Source: Anaeramoeba ignava (Eukaryota > Metamonada > Anaeramoebidae). Taken from it: a stretch of DNA of 64,000 nucleotides. Shown piece by piece: positions 61,370-64,000 of the stretch; the stretch's first letter is position 1, and each line of letters begins with the position of its first letter. Both the position numbers and the translations under genes were made by a program. The stretch lies in contig JAPDFW010000011.1 in the NCBI GenBank assembly GCA_028826165.1, positions 561,001 to 625,000 on the forward strand, written 5' to 3'. The notes under the pieces were generated by a model. That model saw only the letters and a program-made list of their open reading frames with translations. It did no database searches and was not told the origin of the DNA.

Positions 61370-62490
61370 AATGAAAAAAAAAATGAAAAAAATTTATAAA
61401 ATTATTTATTAAATTATTTATAAAATTATTTATAAAATTATTTATAAAATTATATATAAAATTATTTATAAAATTATTTATAAATTTATTTATAAAATTA
61501 TTTATTAAATTATTTATAAAATTATTTATAAAATTATTTATAATATTAAATATAAAATTATTTATAAAATTAATTATAAAATTATTTATAAAATTAATTA
61601 TAAAATTATTTATAAAATTATATATAAAATTATTTATAAAATTATTTATAAAATTAAATATAAAATTATTTATAAAATTATTTATAAAATTATTTATAAA
61701 ATTATTTATAAAAATTAAATATTAAATTAATTATAAAATTATTTATAAAATTATTTATAAAATTAAATATAAAATTAATTATAAAATTATTTATAAAAAT
61801 TAAATATAAAATTATTTATTAAAATTATTTATAAAATTATTTATAAAAATTATATATAAAATTATTAATAAAATTATTTATAAAATTATTTATAAAATTA
61901 TTTATAAAATTATTTATAAAATTAAAATTTATAAAATCAATATTTATAAAATTATTTATAAAATTATTTATAAAATTATTTATAAAATTATTTATAAAAT
62001 TATTAATAAAAAATTATTTATAAAATTAAATATAAAAAATTATTAAAAATAAAATTAAATATAAAATTATTTATAAAATTATTTATAAAATTATTTATAA
62101 AATTATATATAAAATTATTAAAATTATTTATAAAATTATTTATAAAAAATTATTTATAAAAAATTATTATATAAAAAATTATTTAAAATTATTTTTATAA
62201 AATTATTTATAAAATTATTTATAAAATTATTTATAAAATTATTTATAAAATTATTTATAAAATTATTTATAAAATTATTTATAAAATTATTTATAAAATT
62301 ATTTATAAAATTATTTATAAAATTATTTATAAAATTATTTATAAAATTAATTATAAAATTATTTATAAAATTATTAATAAATTTATTTATAAAATTATTT
62401 ATAAAATTATTAATAAAATTATTTATAAAATTATTTATAAAATTATTTATAAAATTATTTATAAAATTATTAATAAAATTAATTAATAAA
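61370..62490. repeat. Intergenic (AAATTATTTATA)n array
   Basis: 1.1 kb of AAAATTATTTATA with AATTATATATA and AATTAATTATA variants, between the divergent kelch gene and the right-edge gene. AAATGAAAAAAAAAATG at 61367-61385 belongs to the kelch promoter, and TTTTTCATTTTTTTTCG near 62577-62593 to the right-hand gene. Nothing else is seen. Confidence 0.9.
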
Positions 62491-62637
62491 TCTTAAAGGA
62501 AATTTCCCAAAAAGATAAAAAAAGGCAAAAAATTAAAAGCAAAAGAAAAAATTTTTTTTAATTTTCATTTTAATTTTTTTCATTTTTTTTCGTTTCTTTT
62601 TTTTTTTTATAAAATAATAATAAAAAAAAACTTGAAA

Positions 62638-64000
62638 ATGCAAAATAACAAAAATCCACTTCATAAAATTTTCGCAATTCATAAAAGTTGGATATACTTA
62701 TTATTAGAAAGAAATACTGATCAAAAAAAACAAAATCTCAAAAAATTCATTCATTTCTTTTATTCAACAATTAAAAACTCAAATATTAAATCAATTCCTT
62801 TACAATTTCCTTTTATTCAAAATTTTTTCAATGAAATGATCAATTATTTGTTATTAGATTTTCAAAAAGCATTAAAAAAAGTTTCAAAATCAAAATCAAA
62901 ATCAAAATCAGAATATTCTTTTGATAATTTTATTCAAAATCAAACAAATTTAGAAATTATGGAAATTATTTATCAATTTACATTAGAAAACAACTTTGTT
63001 TTCAAAGGATTGATTCAAATTCTATTTGCTTCATTAATTCTTTTTTCAGATGCTTCTTCTCCAAATATTCTATTCAAACCAGAAGATTTTCTTGGCGATG
63101 ATTTTGAATCTCAAATCAATCCCCAAAATTTATCACAAAATTCTTTCAATCAATCTCGAATTGATGGTCAAAATTCATTTGTTGTTCTTTCTCTTTTGAT
63201 TTTGGAAAATCTCACTAATATCGATTATCATCTCCAAGAATTTCTTCAAGAACCTCAGCTTTCAAATCTTTTCCATTTAATTGCATCTTCAAAATCACCT
63301 TTTGATGTCACTGCACAAATGCTGAGGATTTTAAAAGCAATTTTTCTCAAGCATCAAAGCTTCAAAAAACTCAACATCAATAAAATTGGCAAAATCAACG
63401 ATATTTCTTCAATTAACTCTGTTATCCGCCATCTTTTGTCTTCAATTTTCCAAATCCATTCAAAACCAATCATAGTCATCAATATTTTCAAGCTGTTTCT
63501 TTTTTCCTTCCAAAATTCATTGATCACATATTTCAGTGAAATATTCCATTCTTTCAGAAAAAACCACGGATATTCCATTTTATATCACACTCTACTTCAC
63601 TTTGCTTCCAGTCAAGAAAGACACCATTTCTTGCATCTGATCTCAATCTCTTTCCAATTTGTTTTTGTTTCTTGTCAGCCTCAAGATTCGGAATTCATCA
63701 TTTTTTCAAAGCAAACATTATGGAACAATTCAACTCAAGAAAAAGATCTCCGATATCTTTATTCAATCAACATGATTCTCCATATTTTCAAAAATCACTC
63801 AATTTCTTGGGAAATTGAAGACAAAATACTTGGGCTGATCGATAACATTCGCGGAATTAATCCAAATATCTATAAACTACTCAATTTTAATATTATTGAT
63901 TTTATTTGCAATAATTTCCAAAACCATAAAAAATCAACTCAAGAAAAAATTTTGGATTTCATCAAATTCTTGATTCTTCTTGATAACAGCTCGTTTAATC
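62638..64000 (+). CDS. Large helical protein, N-terminal part (open at right edge)
   Basis: ATG at 62638 follows the usual T-rich TTCATTTT leader, and the frame stays open for 454 codons to the window end with no intron. It begins MQNNKNPLHKIFAIHKSWIY. The chain is rich in Leu, Ile, Phe, Asn and Ser and looks all-helical, with repeated amphipathic segments (FNEMINYLLLDFQKALKKV, VVLSLLILENLTN, TAQMLRILKAIFLK, EIEDKILGLIDNI), as in ARM/HEAT-type N-termini. A short SKSKSKS run lies near residue 85. The pattern recalls the N-terminal region of large BEACH proteins (LvsA/WDFY3 type), but I see no diagnostic motif, so this is a guess. Gene reality is well supported by length and clean frame in AT-rich DNA; function is not. 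Confidence 0.65.
   Translation, partial: MQNNKNPLHKIFAIHKSWIYLLLERNTDQKKQNLKKFIHFFYSTIKNSNIKSIPLQFPFIQNFFNEMINYLLLDFQKALKKVSKSKSKSKSEYSFDNFIQNQTNLEIMEIIYQFTLENNFVFKGLIQILFASLILFSDASSPNILFKPEDFLGDDFESQINPQNLSQNSFNQSRIDGQNSFVVLSLLILENLTNIDYHLQEFLQEPQLSNLFHLIASSKSPFDVTAQMLRILKAIFLKHQSFKKLNINKIGKINDISSINSVIRHLLSSIFQIHSKPIIVINIFKLFLFSFQNSLITYFSEIFHSFRKNHGYSILYHTLLHFASSQERHHFLHLISISFQFVFVSCQPQDSEFIIFSKQTLWNNSTQEKDLRYLYSINMILHIFKNHSISWEIEDKILGLIDNIRGINPNIYKLLNFNIIDFICNNFQNHKKSTQEKILDFIKFLILLDNSSFN

Overview
This 64 kb window is nuclear DNA from an extremely AT-rich eukaryote that uses the standard code: TAA, TGA and TAG all end clearly homologous genes. It holds 20 protein genes on both strands. Most are interrupted by GT...AG introns, and each long intron is filled with its own private microsatellite. 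Conserved eukaryotic housekeeping genes sit beside BEACH, LIM, RhoGEF, RhoGAP, VPS9, BTB and kelch proteins. This fits an amoeboid, signalling-rich protist. An Anaeramoeba-like metamonad is my best guess and an AT-rich amoebozoan the alternative; nothing in the window settles it. I saw no rRNA, tRNA, transposase or CRISPR.

Layout. 0-8.7 kb: COP9 subunit CSN3 (minus, runs off the left edge), a topoisomerase II-like protein without an ATPase domain and without the cleavage tyrosine (plus), an F-box/eight-TM protein, a small unknown gene, and an SLC35F6-type transporter. 8.8-15.1 kb: a PP6 regulatory (SAPS) subunit (minus) between two minisatellites. 15.1-31.5 kb: one neurobeachin-family BEACH gene (minus, 8 exons, a 2.2 kb repeat intron and a 2.4 kb Q/N-coding repeat). 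31.6-41.1 kb: DDX27 helicase (plus), five-LIM protein (minus), DH-PH RhoGEF (plus). 41.2-48.4 kb: VPS33 and importin-7/8 (plus). 49.5-56.5 kb: UBC4/5-type E2 (minus), VPS9-domain GEF, acid-sphingomyelinase-like phosphodiesterase, proline-rich RhoGAP (all plus). 56.7-64 kb: SFT2, BTB-BACK fusion and kelch proteins (minus), then a long ORF open at the right edge (plus).

How the genes relate. They are not an operon. Several act in membrane traffic (VPS33, VPS9 GEF, BEACH, SFT2), in Rho/cytoskeletal signalling (RhoGEF, RhoGAP, LIM, SH3-ligand tails) and in ubiquitin pathways (CSN3, E2, F-box, BTB). Divergent pairs share short intergenic regions. All 20 genes have a T-run carrying TTCATTT, in sense orientation, shortly upstream of the start codon; this is the best promoter candidate here.

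Most notable: the degenerate topoisomerase II-like gene; intron arrays that almost all lack AG and GT on the sense strand; a CAAAAT repeat that is open in all three sense frames and sits where reading frames break; and the BTB-BACK and F-box fusions. Exon borders were deduced by hand from reading frame, GT/AG and family alignment from memory. No database search was run.
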